This document shows, one piece after another, positions 25,364 to 34,367 of a stretch of 64,000 bases of DNA. The translations under genes were made by a program, and so were the position numbers. The notes beneath the pieces are model-generated. The model was given only the letters and a program-made list of their open reading frames with translations. It had not been told where the DNA came from and searched no databases. The stretch's first letter is position 1. Each line of letters starts with the position of its first letter. Source of the DNA: Bacteroidia bacterium (lineage in GTDB: Bacteria; Bacteroidota; Bacteroidia; SpSt-205); contig BPGV01000001.1 in the NCBI GenBank assembly GCA_026003215.1, positions 1,827,729 to 1,891,728 on the forward strand, given 5' to 3'.

Positions 25364-26644
25364 TTAGGCGCCTACGGGAATGAGGGTAGGTTTGGCCGCT
25401 TTTTCAAACTCTTTTCGGTATTTTTGGACGATAGCCCGCACGGGCCATACGGCTGCATCCGCCAAGGCACAAATCGTACGCCCTTCTATTTGATTGGCTA
25501 CCGAGAGCAGTCGGTCAATATCGCTATAAGTAGCCGTTCCATCCAGGAAGCGGTGCAAGATTTGCTTCATCCAGCCGGTGCCTTCGCGGCAGGGGGTGCA
25601 TTGGCCGCAGGATTCGTGTTTGTAGAAAGCTGCGATACGGTAGGCAAAGCGCACCATATCGGTATCTTCGTCCAGGACTAACATGCCTGCGGTGCCCATC
25701 ATAGAGCCTACTTTACGGAGGGCATCAGCGCTCATATGCACGCCTTCTATTTCCTCAGGAGTGAGTATAGGCGTGGAAGAACCGCCAGGAACCACGCCTT
25801 TGAGTTTTTTGTCATTGCGGATGCCTCCGGCTACCTCGTAGATAAGGTTTGTAATCAACATGCCACTTGGGTACTCATATACGCCGGGGCGCCGGACATG
25901 CCCGGAAATCCCATAAAGGACGGGCCCTGGGTGTTCGGGTGCGCCAATCTGCGTATAAGCAGCGGCCCCTATCCGTAGGACAAGGGGTACATGTGCCAAG
26001 GTTTCTACATTATTGATAGTGGTAGGACAGCCCCACAAGCCTTTTTGTGCGGGGAAAGGCGGCTTATACCGCGGGTAGGCTCGCTTGCCTTCCAAGGACT
26101 CCATGAGCCCGGTTTCTTCGCCGCAGATGTAGGCGCCAGCCCCTCGGTGGAGGTACAGCTCCGTGGAAAACCCGCTGCCTAAGATGTTTTTCCCAATATA
26201 TCCCCGGGCGTAGGCTTCATCTACGGCTGCTTGGAGGCGGTCAATCCAATCGGCGTATTCCCCTCGGATATAGACATAAATCGCGTCTATTTGCATGGCA
26301 TAGGCGGCAATGAGGGCCCCTTCTACAAAGGCATGGGGATTAAACTCAAAAATCCTACGGTCTTTACAGGTCCCGGGTTCGGATTCGTCGCCGTTGGCGG
26401 CCAGGTAGCGGGGGATACTCTCTTTTTTAGGGGGCATGAAGCTCCACTTGAGGCCGGCGTTGAAGCCAGCGCCCCCTCGGCCACGGATATTAGCCGCTTT
26501 GACTTCCTCAATCACTTGGGCTGGGGTCATTTCGGTGAGGACCTTTCGGAGTTGGGCATAGCCGCCATGAGCCTCGTATACCGCTATCTGATGAAGGTCG
26601 GGAATACGCGGAAGGAGGAGCGGTTTATAACTGCGCCAATCCAT
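25364..26644 (-). CDS. nuoF: NADH-quinone oxidoreductase subunit F
   Basis: NuoF carries the NADH site, FMN and the [4Fe-4S] cluster N3 of Complex I. The NADH segment RGRGGAGFNAGLKW, the FMN segment GAYICGEETGLMESLEGKR and the cluster ligands ESCGQCTPCREGT with a later Cys (RTICALADA) are intact. The 426-residue length is standard. It stands apart from other nuo genes; not even nuoE or nuoG adjoins it. A TTCCTTTG box (one mismatch) lies 4 bases before ATG 26644. Confidence 0.95.
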   Translation of the reverse strand: MDWRSYKPLLLPRIPDLHQIAVYEAHGGYAQLRKVLTEMTPAQVIEEVKAANIRGRGGAGFNAGLKWSFMPPKKESIPRYLAANGDESEPGTCKDRRIFEFNPHAFVEGALIAAYAMQIDAIYVYIRGEYADWIDRLQAAVDEAYARGYIGKNILGSGFSTELYLHRGAGAYICGEETGLMESLEGKRAYPRYKPPFPAQKGLWGCPTTINNVETLAHVPLVLRIGAAAYTQIGAPEHPGPVLYGISGHVRRPGVYEYPSGMLITNLIYEVAGGIRNDKKLKGVVPGGSSTPILTPEEIEGVHMSADALRKVGSMMGTAGMLVLDEDTDMVRFAYRIAAFYKHESCGQCTPCREGTGWMKQILHRFLDGTATYSDIDRLLSVANQIEGRTICALADAAVWPVRAIVQKYRKEFEKAAKPTLIPVGA

Positions 26645-26682
26645 ACCTCAAAGGAAAACGATTTTAGGCAAAGAAAAAGTTG

Positions 26683-27450
26683 TTAGGACACGGGTAGCTT
26701 CTGTAAAAGGGCTTTGGCGATAGCGAGGAAGCTTTCGGTTTTGAGGCTGGCTCCGCCTACTAAGCCGCCATCCACCTCGGGCTGGGCAAAGAGTTCGGCG
26801 GCGTTTTCGGGTTTGAGGCTGCCACCGTAGAGGATCGGGATAGTATCGGCGGGTGCGCCGTAGGTGCGAAGCTGGGCGCGGAGAAAGGCGTGGGCTTCTT
26901 GGGCTTGGGTAGCGGTAGCATTGAGGCCCGTACCGATAGCCCATACCGGCTCATAAGCCAAGGCGAAGCGAGACCACGCTATGGGTGTATCGCGCAAGAC
27001 GCCCTCCAGCTGGCTCGTGAGCACAGAAAAGGTCTGTCCGGCAGAGCGTTGGGCTTGGGTTTCGCCGACGCAGTAGAGGACCGACAGACCGCGCTGCTGT
27101 GCACTGAGGATCTTTTCTCGGAGGAAGGCTTCTCCTTCGCCAAAGTATTGACGCCGTTCGGAATGGCCTACGAGTACCCACTGGGTGCCTACTGCTGCGA
27201 GTTGGGCCATGGAGACTTCGCCGGTGTAAGCGCCAAACTCTCCCGGGTATCCATTTTGGGCCCCTATCTGGAGGGGGCTTCCTTGGCGCAAATCGGAAAG
27301 CCGCTGTAGGTAAAGCACCGGCGGAAAAATAATCCCCGGCAAGTTTGATAGGGGGGCTTCCTGCCAGGCATCCCGTAACGCGAGAAAAAGCGCCTCTGCC
27401 TCAGCAGGGTATAGGTGCATTTTCCAGTTTGCCGCTATACAGTACCTCAT
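26683..27450 (-). CDS. tpiA: Triosephosphate isomerase
   Basis: TpiA interconverts dihydroxyacetone phosphate and glyceraldehyde 3-phosphate in glycolysis. AANWKMHL carries the catalytic Lys, VLVGHSERR the electrophilic His, and YEPVWAIGTG the catalytic Glu with the flexible loop. ILYGGSLKPENA and DGGLVGGASL close the barrel. Length 255 fits. Its start overlaps the upstream release-factor-like gene as ATGA. Confidence 0.97.
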   Translation of the reverse strand: MRYCIAANWKMHLYPAEAEALFLALRDAWQEAPLSNLPGIIFPPVLYLQRLSDLRQGSPLQIGAQNGYPGEFGAYTGEVSMAQLAAVGTQWVLVGHSERRQYFGEGEAFLREKILSAQQRGLSVLYCVGETQAQRSAGQTFSVLTSQLEGVLRDTPIAWSRFALAYEPVWAIGTGLNATATQAQEAHAFLRAQLRTYGAPADTIPILYGGSLKPENAAELFAQPEVDGGLVGGASLKTESFLAIAKALLQKLPVS

Positions 27451-28526
27451 GGTAATACGAGCATGAGGGGATGCTTAAGCTTCTCCGCAGGGAGAAAAAG
27501 GACTTCTCCCCCTTTTTCGCGTACCGCTGCCACGAGGAGGTCAACGCCGTCCTTAGTAGGGAGGCTACGCTTGGGGAGGAGCTCCTGGGCAGGGAAACTA
27601 TACCCCTCTTGTACAAAAAGGACTGGAGCCGAAGGGAGCGAGTCCTGCAAGAGGGTCCATATCTCCTCGGGGGTATAGGGTTCGGAATAAGCTAAGAACG
27701 GATAGTAGAGCTGTTCTAAGACCATTTTTTGGTGGAAGAGGTGCTGTTGGATATGTTGGGCAATCAACTCAGGTGCTGCGGTCTCGGGAATGCCTCCAAT
27801 CAGCGTCAGAGCGCTGTTGTCTTCCATGCCGCGAGCGACTTCGTGCAAAAGACGGTCTTCTCCCATGAGGACCACAGGCGCTTTTTCCTCAGTGAGGTAG
27901 AAAGTGACTACGCTGCGCAGCGTATCGGTGTATTTTACCAGCGCCATGGTATAGGCCGAGCGGGCCATCTGCACAAATAACTCCGAATACTGAGGGGAAT
28001 CTACGGTAATCTGCTGTATTTGCTGGCGCGCTTTGTGGAGCTGGGATAAAGCTTCTTTTACTTCAGGCTGCACCGCAATAGGGAAGAGTCGATGGTTGAC
28101 CCACTCAAACCACCGAACTGTGTTTTCAGAAAAGACGCCAATAAAGACGGTTTTCACCCGGTAAAGGGCATAGAGGGCGGGGTGTGGTTTGAGCGCTTTA
28201 CCTATATGGATTTCCTCGGGCAGGGCGAAAGGCAGGAATAGCGCTTCGGCTATGGTGGGGGTTACCGCTAAAAGCCAGGTGCCGTCGCTGTATTCGGCTT
28301 CGGTCACTTGGCTGATGGCATAGTCTAAGTTGGTACGGAAACTTTCGGCCTCTTTTACGTCGGGGTGTTTCGCCAAAGCTTTTTCGGCTTTTTCTCGGAC
28401 TTTGCCCAGTCGCTCCGGGGAAACCGTAGGCTCTTCGGTAGGAACGGGTAAATAGGCAGTTAAAGCCAGAGAAGCGGCCGGCTCTTGGGCCAGCCGACGC
28501 ACGCGTGTAAATCTTAGCGACTCCAT
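27447..28526 (-). CDS. Probable bacterial archaeo-eukaryotic release-factor-like (baeRF) protein
   Basis: The 359-residue protein has an N-terminal domain with LSIYLPV-like strand (ALTAYLPVPTEEPT), a central segment resembling the baeRF core, and a C-terminal DGVDLLVAAVREKGGEVLFLPAEKL, which resembles the eRF1-type L7Ae-like domain ending of this group. The assignment is from pattern memory and is moderate. The proposed role of baeRFs in ribosome rescue or hibernation is itself mostly predicted. ATG 28526 is chosen; a longer frame back to TTG 28577 overlaps the divergent gene. Confidence 0.55.
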   Translation of the reverse strand: MESLRFTRVRRLAQEPAASLALTAYLPVPTEEPTVSPERLGKVREKAEKALAKHPDVKEAESFRTNLDYAISQVTEAEYSDGTWLLAVTPTIAEALFLPFALPEEIHIGKALKPHPALYALYRVKTVFIGVFSENTVRWFEWVNHRLFPIAVQPEVKEALSQLHKARQQIQQITVDSPQYSELFVQMARSAYTMALVKYTDTLRSVVTFYLTEEKAPVVLMGEDRLLHEVARGMEDNSALTLIGGIPETAAPELIAQHIQQHLFHQKMVLEQLYYPFLAYSEPYTPEEIWTLLQDSLPSAPVLFVQEGYSFPAQELLPKRSLPTKDGVDLLVAAVREKGGEVLFLPAEKLKHPLMLVLP

Positions 28527-28571
28527 AAGCCAATCCAATACCTTACCTTTACCGGCACTTCTGCCATAGGC

Positions 28572-28952
28572 ATGCAAAGTAAAGGGTTTCTCCTTTTTCT
28601 GGGGGCAGTACTCCTCCTTACGGGCGTGGCTACCGCATGGCTACCCCACTGGAGTGGAACCTTGTATGTACTTGCGGTGGTAGGGTACCTTTTCCGGGGG
28701 AAGGGGTGGTGGGCGTTAGCCGCAGGCGGCGTCGTCGCCATAGAATGGCTCGTTTTTGCACTGGCTTGGGATATTCCCAATCAGGGCCTTCTGGCTGAAA
28801 GGGTGGCTACGCTTTTCGGGGTTACCCGGCCTTTTTTGTGGGGCATCACGGCAGTAGTAGGCTTTCTTTTAGGGGGGGTAGGGATTGGTTTAGGGCAGGC
28901 GTTAGCGGCACTCCTTCCACAAAAACCCCCGCGTTTCCGTGAGCGCCGATAG
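28572..28952 (+). CDS. Small membrane protein of unknown function
   Basis: The 126-residue protein has about four hydrophobic helices (from LLFLGAVLLLTGVATAW to VGFLLGGVGIGLGQALAALL) and a basic tail KPPRFRERR. I do not recognise a family. It overlaps the following symporter gene by 14 bases, so the two are co-translated. A TACCTTTA sequence at 28544-28551 is a possible -7 box 20 bases upstream. Confidence 0.65.
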   Translation: MQSKGFLLFLGAVLLLTGVATAWLPHWSGTLYVLAVVGYLFRGKGWWALAAGGVVAIEWLVFALAWDIPNQGLLAERVATLFGVTRPFLWGITAVVGFLLGGVGIGLGQALAALLPQKPPRFRERR

Positions 28953-30213
28953 CGATAAGCGTCTGCCCCTCTATTTACTCGCGGGCTTTGGGGTAGGGGC
29001 CGGCTTGGGGTTACTCGTGCGGGGGATAGGGCTATCTACGGAGATCCCTTTGCAGGTGGCCAACCTCGCCGGCGAAATCTTTCTGCGCGGCATATTCATG
29101 CTTATTCTACCGTTGGTGGTGCCGATGCTCTTATTGGGTATTCAGCAGCTGAGTGAGACGGGGGCGATGGGCCGGGTAGGGTGGCGAGCCTTTTGGGCGA
29201 TAATCGGTCTGACGGCCATAGCGGCTGCCATAGGCCTTACGCTGGCTAAGCTTTTCCAGCCGGGAGCCACGCTTTCTCCCGCCGCTCAAGCACAGCTTCT
29301 GGCCCGCTTTTCTACCGAGACGCTGCCCCAAAAACACCTCTCAGCAGCATATATCCTCTCCCTCCTGCCCACTAATCCTTTCCGAGAAGTGGCTATGGCC
29401 TTTACCCCCCAGCAGGAAGGAGGGCTTTTAGCTGTGGTCACTTTCGTGCTGCTTTTTGGGATAGCCCTGGCTCGCTTGCCCCGAGAAGAAACGCAGTCTT
29501 TTTATCGCCTTTTAGAAGTCGTGTATAAAGCCAGCCTGTGGCTCCTTATCCAAATCATGCGATGGATAGCTCCGCTTGGTGTCGCGGGCCTGGTCTTTAA
29601 AGCTGTCGTGGGCCTGGGGTGGGAACTATTTCCTCTGTTAGGCAGATATGTAGCGACGGTAGGGGTAGGCCTGCTTGTGCAGTTGATAGCCGTGTATAGC
29701 TTGTTTGTGTGGCTTTTCGCGCGGCGCTCTCCGATCCAGATGCTGCGCGAAAGTAGTCCCGCCATCTTGATGGCTTTTTCCTCGGCCAGCAGTAATGCCA
29801 CCTTGCCTACTACCCTCCGCGTGGCCACCGAACGGCTCAAAATCGCCCCGCCTATCGCGCAGTTTATCGTAACCCTCGGCGCTACCGTCAATCAAAATGG
29901 CACTGCCTTGTACGAGGGCGTCACTTTGCTCTTTCTGATGCAAGTATTTGGGGTTCCGCTTACCTTTGGCGAGCAGATAGGGGTAGTGGGTTTGGCTATG
30001 CTGATTGCTATTGGGGCAGCGGGGGTGCCGGGCGGGTCTTTGCCGCTGTTAGCGGGTGTGTTGCCGCTCTTTGGGGTGCCCAGCGGGGCCATAGCCCTGA
30101 TATATGGGATTGATAGATTTTTGGATATGCTGCGCACCACCCTAAATGTGTATGGAGACTTGGTGATAGCGGCTTACCTAAACCGTTCATACGATGGAGT
30201 TTCTACAGACTAA
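28939..30213 (+). CDS. Dicarboxylate/amino acid:cation symporter (DAACS family)
   Basis: The 424-residue protein has the diagnostic DAACS motifs in the C-terminal half: the Ser-rich hairpin FSSASSNATLPT, the substrate-site NQNGTALYE (NxxGTALYE), the AGVPGGS hairpin, and DRFLDMLRTTLNVYGD. Relatives import glutamate, aspartate, serine or C4-dicarboxylates with Na+ or H+. The substrate cannot be fixed from the sequence. GTG 28939 is the start, overlapping the small membrane gene; the end overlaps panC by 20 bases. Confidence 0.9.
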   Translation: MSADSDKRLPLYLLAGFGVGAGLGLLVRGIGLSTEIPLQVANLAGEIFLRGIFMLILPLVVPMLLLGIQQLSETGAMGRVGWRAFWAIIGLTAIAAAIGLTLAKLFQPGATLSPAAQAQLLARFSTETLPQKHLSAAYILSLLPTNPFREVAMAFTPQQEGGLLAVVTFVLLFGIALARLPREETQSFYRLLEVVYKASLWLLIQIMRWIAPLGVAGLVFKAVVGLGWELFPLLGRYVATVGVGLLVQLIAVYSLFVWLFARRSPIQMLRESSPAILMAFSSASSNATLPTTLRVATERLKIAPPIAQFIVTLGATVNQNGTALYEGVTLLFLMQVFGVPLTFGEQIGVVGLAMLIAIGAAGVPGGSLPLLAGVLPLFGVPSGAIALIYGIDRFLDMLRTTLNVYGDLVIAAYLNRSYDGVSTD

Positions 30214-31051
30214 GGCTGAACTGCGCGCCTGGCGCCAAAAAGTCAAAGATGGGGTGGGTTTTGTACCGACCATGGGGGCCTTGCACGAAGGACACCTTTC
30301 CCTCGTGCGGCGCAGCTTAGAAGAAAACGCCTGGACCGTCGTAAGTATTTTTGTCAATCCCCGCCAGTTTGGTGCCAATGAAGACTACCACCGTTACCCG
30401 CGTACCTTAGACCGTGACAGGCGCCTCTTAGAAAATCTGGGCATCGCCGCCCTTTTCGCCCCTTCGGAGGAAGAAATATATTCCCCCGAAGACGAAGTAT
30501 GGATAAGCCTTACGCGCCTGAGCCGCTTATGGTGTGGTAGCTATAGGCTGGGGCACTTTGATGGGGTGGCGTTGGTGGTTACGAAGTTATTCAACTTAGT
30601 GGCGCCAAACCGCGCCTACTTTGGCGAAAAAGACTTTCAGCAGGCTCGTATCATAGAAAAGCTGGTAAGTGAGCTGTTTTACCCCATAGAGATAGTGCGG
30701 GTACCTACAGTAAGAGAGCCGGACGGGCTGGCCATGAGCTCGCGCAACACGTACCTTTCGCCTCGCGGACGAGCCCAAGCTGTGGCTTTATATAAGACCC
30801 TCCAATACATCCAAGCGCTTGTTCCTAAAACCAGGCTGACTGCGGACCTTTTGCGCGAGGCGCGCACCTACTTAATAGAACGCTTCCCAGAAGTCAAACT
30901 GGAATACTTGGCTATCGTGGATGAATATTCCTTGGAGCCCATAGAGCATCTCTCCCAGACAAGCCAGCCCAGAGCCTTAATAGCCGCCTATGTGGAAGGA
31001 GTACGCTTGATTGATAACCTCTCACTTACGGTGCCGCCTGATGCAGAATAG
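30194..31051 (+). CDS. panC: Pantothenate synthetase
   Basis: PanC joins pantoate and beta-alanine with ATP to form pantothenate for coenzyme A. VPTMGALHEGHLSLVRRS is the ATP-site HIGH-type motif, FVNPRQFGANEDYHRYPR and FGEKDFQQARII follow, and VREPDGLAMSSRNTYLSPRGR contains the KMSKS-like loop. Length 285 is standard. The start lies inside the symporter gene and the last 26 bases overlap the convergent tsaE. Confidence 0.96.
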   Translation: MEFLQTKAELRAWRQKVKDGVGFVPTMGALHEGHLSLVRRSLEENAWTVVSIFVNPRQFGANEDYHRYPRTLDRDRRLLENLGIAALFAPSEEEIYSPEDEVWISLTRLSRLWCGSYRLGHFDGVALVVTKLFNLVAPNRAYFGEKDFQQARIIEKLVSELFYPIEIVRVPTVREPDGLAMSSRNTYLSPRGRAQAVALYKTLQYIQALVPKTRLTADLLREARTYLIERFPEVKLEYLAIVDEYSLEPIEHLSQTSQPRALIAAYVEGVRLIDNLSLTVPPDAE

Positions 31052-31436
31052 CGCGTATTTTGCGCAGGGAGTTGGGTAGTACTTCTATAAAAAGGGCTAC
31101 ATACGGCAAAGGAGGCGGTTCGGGGAGCTTGTCGGCCCACTCTACGAAGATAAGGGGGGCTTCTTCCAAAAGGTCATACAGCTCTGCCCAGCGGGAAGGG
31201 CTATGGAAGGGAAAGCGATACAAATCCACATGCACCCCTCGGGAGTAGGGGTGGATATAAGTGAAGGTAGGGCTGGATACTTCGGGGCCGAGCCACGCTC
31301 GTACGAGCTGGGTTTTACCGGCGCCCAGGGGGCCGTAGAGCAGCCATCGGGGTACCCCGGGCGCCCAGCTACGCAACGCTTCTACTACAGCTGGAAGCTC
31401 TTCTAAGCTGTAGATGCGTTCGTAGGGAGTAGGCAT
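31026..31436 (-). CDS. tsaE: tRNA threonylcarbamoyladenosine biosynthesis ATPase TsaE
   Basis: TsaE is the ATPase that cycles the TsaB-TsaD complex making t6A at position 37 of ANN-decoding tRNAs. Walker A GPLGAGKTQLVRAWLG, the segment SSPTFTYIHPY, HVDLYR and FVEWADKL are hallmark elements. At 136 residues it is of normal size. The longer frame back to 31664 is not coding; ATG 31436 overlaps the M16 stop as TAATG. Confidence 0.92.
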   Translation of the reverse strand: MPTPYERIYSLEELPAVVEALRSWAPGVPRWLLYGPLGAGKTQLVRAWLGPEVSSPTFTYIHPYSRGVHVDLYRFPFHSPSRWAELYDLLEEAPLIFVEWADKLPEPPPLPYVALFIEVLPNSLRKIRAILHQAAP

Positions 31437-34321
31437 TAGTAGCCGAAAACCTCCTCTATGGAAAGCTCGCGCACCTCCAGGCCTTTTTTCTGGAGGGCCT
31501 CGAGGGGCAGCCGTTCTCGGTCGCCTACCAGGAGGAGGGTTCTGGGCTTGTGTTGGAGATAGGTACGGTAAAAGGCTTCCAGGTCTTTGGCGGAGAGCTG
31601 CTGGAGGGCTTCCCACAGGTCGGCGCGGCGCTCCCGAGACAGACCGAAGCGACGTGCTTCCCAAAAGCTATAAAATACCTCCTCATGTTGAGGACGGGTC
31701 GTAGCTATTTCGGCCAAAAGGGCCTGACGGGCTACCTCCGCCAAAGAAGGCACAATCTCTAAGCTGTCTATGAGGGCTTCCATGGCCGCATGCGCTTCTA
31801 TGAGCTTATCTGCTTGCGTGCCAATGTTGCCGATAAAGTAAAAAGGCTTATCCGGCTGGTCGGGTGCCACAAAATAAGCCCCCGCCGCATACGCTAAACC
31901 CTTAGCTTCCCGAATCTGTTGGAAAACGACCGCTGACATCCCACCTCCGAAATACTCTGTAAAAAACCGAGCTTGTGGGACCAGTTCGCGTTGGTAAGAT
32001 ACCGAGCGGTGTATCCAAGTCATAAGCGCCCGTACCATAGGGAAATGAACGAAAAATACTTTTTTCTGGGCTGTTTCTTGCATGAGGAAGCGTTTAGGGG
32101 CGGGTGGCCTTTCCCAAGACGGTGGGGCTGAAATAGATTTTTCTAACTGTTTTTCTAATCCTTCGCTGGTCGGGCCGTCGTAATACAGCTCCCACGGGAA
32201 GCGCCAGAGGTCGGCGGCGCGCCGGGCCAACTCTTCGGCCGTCATTTGCCGAAGCTCCGCCTCAGAGGGGAGGTACCGACTGGGATTTTCTGGGCCATAC
32301 AAACCGTAAGCAATCAGGAACCGTTGTATGGATAAAGGATTTTGCTTGGCATCTAATCGGTTTTTTAGGGTATTTTCTCGGAGGAAAGCCCAAGTTTTTT
32401 CATCTACTTCGGGCATGCGCAAAAGAGAGTCCACCAGGGCGGCGAGGGGAACGAGGTTTTGCGCGAGGCCTTCTACTTGGATGTAAGCTTGTCTGTTGTC
32501 AGAACGGAAAGCGATGCGTCCCCCCAAGCTAAAGAGCCGTCGTTTGAAGGCTTGTACTCCCATGCCTTTAGGCCCTACGAGTTCATAGTAGCGGAGGAGG
32601 AGCGGGACCCATTTGTCGTGTTCGCTGCCGAGCGGGAGGTACCATACGAGGGTGAAGAGGCTATCCTCTCGGTTGGGGAGGAGGTAGAGGGGGATACGAC
32701 CATGCAGGCTTCGGGTTTGCAGGGCTTGGTCAAACTGCACAAACTGCGGCTGGGGTGGTTCTATGGAGGAGGCTTCTGCCAAAAACGCCTCGGTGAAAGA
32801 GGAAGCTTGCGCGCGTTCAATCTTGAGCGGGGTGATAGGCGGCTTAGGCACCTTGGGTAAGGGAGGACGAGGCCCTTGTTTTTTATAAGCCACTACGCAG
32901 GCCTTGGGATTGTAATACTTGCGAGCGAAGGCCACTAAATCCGCTTTTCGGAGGGTACGCAGGGTTTCTATTTCATAGAGCGCTTCGCTCCAAGGAAGCT
33001 GTTTGATGAAAATATCCAGGAGCGTTTGGGCGCGGGCGCGGTTGTCTCGCCAGGTTTTGAGCCGACTAAAAAGTAGGTCATTAGCGGCCGCTTGGAGGAG
33101 GCTCTCGTCAAAGTCCCCTTTTTGAATGCGCCGGAGGGTTTCCCAGAAGAGTTTTTCGGCTTCTTCCAAGGATTGGCCGGGTTTGGGTTCTACATAAAAG
33201 AAATGCACGCTGTGGTCGGCTAAAACCATCGGCGAGGAAGAAGCGGATTTGACTTTTCGGGTTTGGATGAGCCATTCGTCTAAGAGACCTGTGACACTAT
33301 TAGAGAGGATCTGGTCTAAGAGCCGCAGCTTGAGCGCTTCTGGGGTGCCCGCAGGTGGCATGCGGAAAGCTACTACCAGCTGGGGCGGTTGGGGGCCTAC
33401 GACCTCTACATACTGGCGCTTTTTTAGGGGAGAAGGTCCGCCTTTGGCATAGGGGAAGGGCGGTATGGGTTTAGGCGCAAACGCCCCAAAGTATTTTTGG
33501 ACCCATTCGGCTACTTTTTGCGGTTCTACGGCGCCAGCTACGATAATCGCCATGTTATTGGGCACGTAGTAGGTCTCGTAGTATTTTTTGATAGCGGAGA
33601 TGGAGGGATTTTTGAGGTGTTCTATGGTGCCGATGGTAGTTTGTGTGCCGTAGGGGTGGTCGGGGAAAAGGGCTGCTAAGAGTTTTTCATTTAGCTCGCG
33701 TGCCTCATTGTCGATAGCGATGTTTTTTTCTTCATATACGGCTTCCAGTTCGGTGTGGAAGAGGCGGAGGATGGGTTTTCGGAAGCGTTCGGCTTCCAGG
33801 CGGAGGAGCCGCTCTACTTGGTGGGCGGGGATATCGTTGATGTAGGCGGTGACTTCGAAGCTGGTGAAGGCATTCGTGCCGGTGGCACCGAGGGCGCTTA
33901 CCATGCGGTCGTATTCGTTGGGGATGGCCCATTCTGCGGCCAGCTGGGCTACGGAGTCGATTTGCTGGTATAGGCGCAGCCTGGCCAGGGAGTCGCGGGT
34001 TTGGTTGTATGTTTCGTACAGAGCTTCAATTGCATCTAAGTAGGGTTTTTCGCGGTCGTAGTCTTTGGTGCCATAGCGGTCGGTTCCTTTGAAGAGGAGG
34101 TGTTCCAGGTAATGGGCTAAGCCGGTGTGGGTGGGCGGGTCATTTTTGCTGCCGGCGCGGGTGGCAATCATTACGAAAGCGCGGGGCGTAGCGGGGTTGG
34201 GACTCACAATGACAGTCAAGCCATTTGCGAGGGTATAGACATACACTTTTCGGGTAGGGTCTTGGTAGGTAAGGGTGACTTGGCTCCAGAGGAGGGAGCT
34301 CAGGAGGAGGAGGCGCCACAT
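31436..34321 (-). CDS. Secreted two-domain M16 family zinc metallopeptidase
   Basis: A signal peptide (MWRLLLLSSLLWSQ) leads to a 961-residue protein made of two M16 halves. The first half holds the inverted zinc motif HYLEH (His70, Glu73, His74) and a downstream Glu-rich ELEAVYEEKNIA segment that supplies the third ligand. The second half (from about residue 515) lacks the motif, as usual for the non-catalytic half of pitrilysin-type peptidases. It probably degrades peptides in the periplasm or at the outer membrane. ATG 34321 is set by the signal peptide and by TACCTTTG 5 bases upstream. Confidence 0.9.
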   Translation of the reverse strand: MWRLLLLSSLLWSQVTLTYQDPTRKVYVYTLANGLTVIVSPNPATPRAFVMIATRAGSKNDPPTHTGLAHYLEHLLFKGTDRYGTKDYDREKPYLDAIEALYETYNQTRDSLARLRLYQQIDSVAQLAAEWAIPNEYDRMVSALGATGTNAFTSFEVTAYINDIPAHQVERLLRLEAERFRKPILRLFHTELEAVYEEKNIAIDNEARELNEKLLAALFPDHPYGTQTTIGTIEHLKNPSISAIKKYYETYYVPNNMAIIVAGAVEPQKVAEWVQKYFGAFAPKPIPPFPYAKGGPSPLKKRQYVEVVGPQPPQLVVAFRMPPAGTPEALKLRLLDQILSNSVTGLLDEWLIQTRKVKSASSSPMVLADHSVHFFYVEPKPGQSLEEAEKLFWETLRRIQKGDFDESLLQAAANDLLFSRLKTWRDNRARAQTLLDIFIKQLPWSEALYEIETLRTLRKADLVAFARKYYNPKACVVAYKKQGPRPPLPKVPKPPITPLKIERAQASSFTEAFLAEASSIEPPQPQFVQFDQALQTRSLHGRIPLYLLPNREDSLFTLVWYLPLGSEHDKWVPLLLRYYELVGPKGMGVQAFKRRLFSLGGRIAFRSDNRQAYIQVEGLAQNLVPLAALVDSLLRMPEVDEKTWAFLRENTLKNRLDAKQNPLSIQRFLIAYGLYGPENPSRYLPSEAELRQMTAEELARRAADLWRFPWELYYDGPTSEGLEKQLEKSISAPPSWERPPAPKRFLMQETAQKKVFFVHFPMVRALMTWIHRSVSYQRELVPQARFFTEYFGGGMSAVVFQQIREAKGLAYAAGAYFVAPDQPDKPFYFIGNIGTQADKLIEAHAAMEALIDSLEIVPSLAEVARQALLAEIATTRPQHEEVFYSFWEARRFGLSRERRADLWEALQQLSAKDLEAFYRTYLQHKPRTLLLVGDRERLPLEALQKKGLEVRELSIEEVFGY

Positions 34322-34334
34322 GAAAGCAAAGGTA
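34322..34334 (-). promoter_or_regulatory. -7 promoter box abutting the M16 peptidase gene
   Basis: TACCTTTG on the minus strand (34334-34327) followed by the 5-base spacer CTTTC and ATG 34321. Confidence 0.65.
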
Positions 34335-34367
34335 AGGCGCACTCAGAATGTGCGGTAGAAAAGGGCG

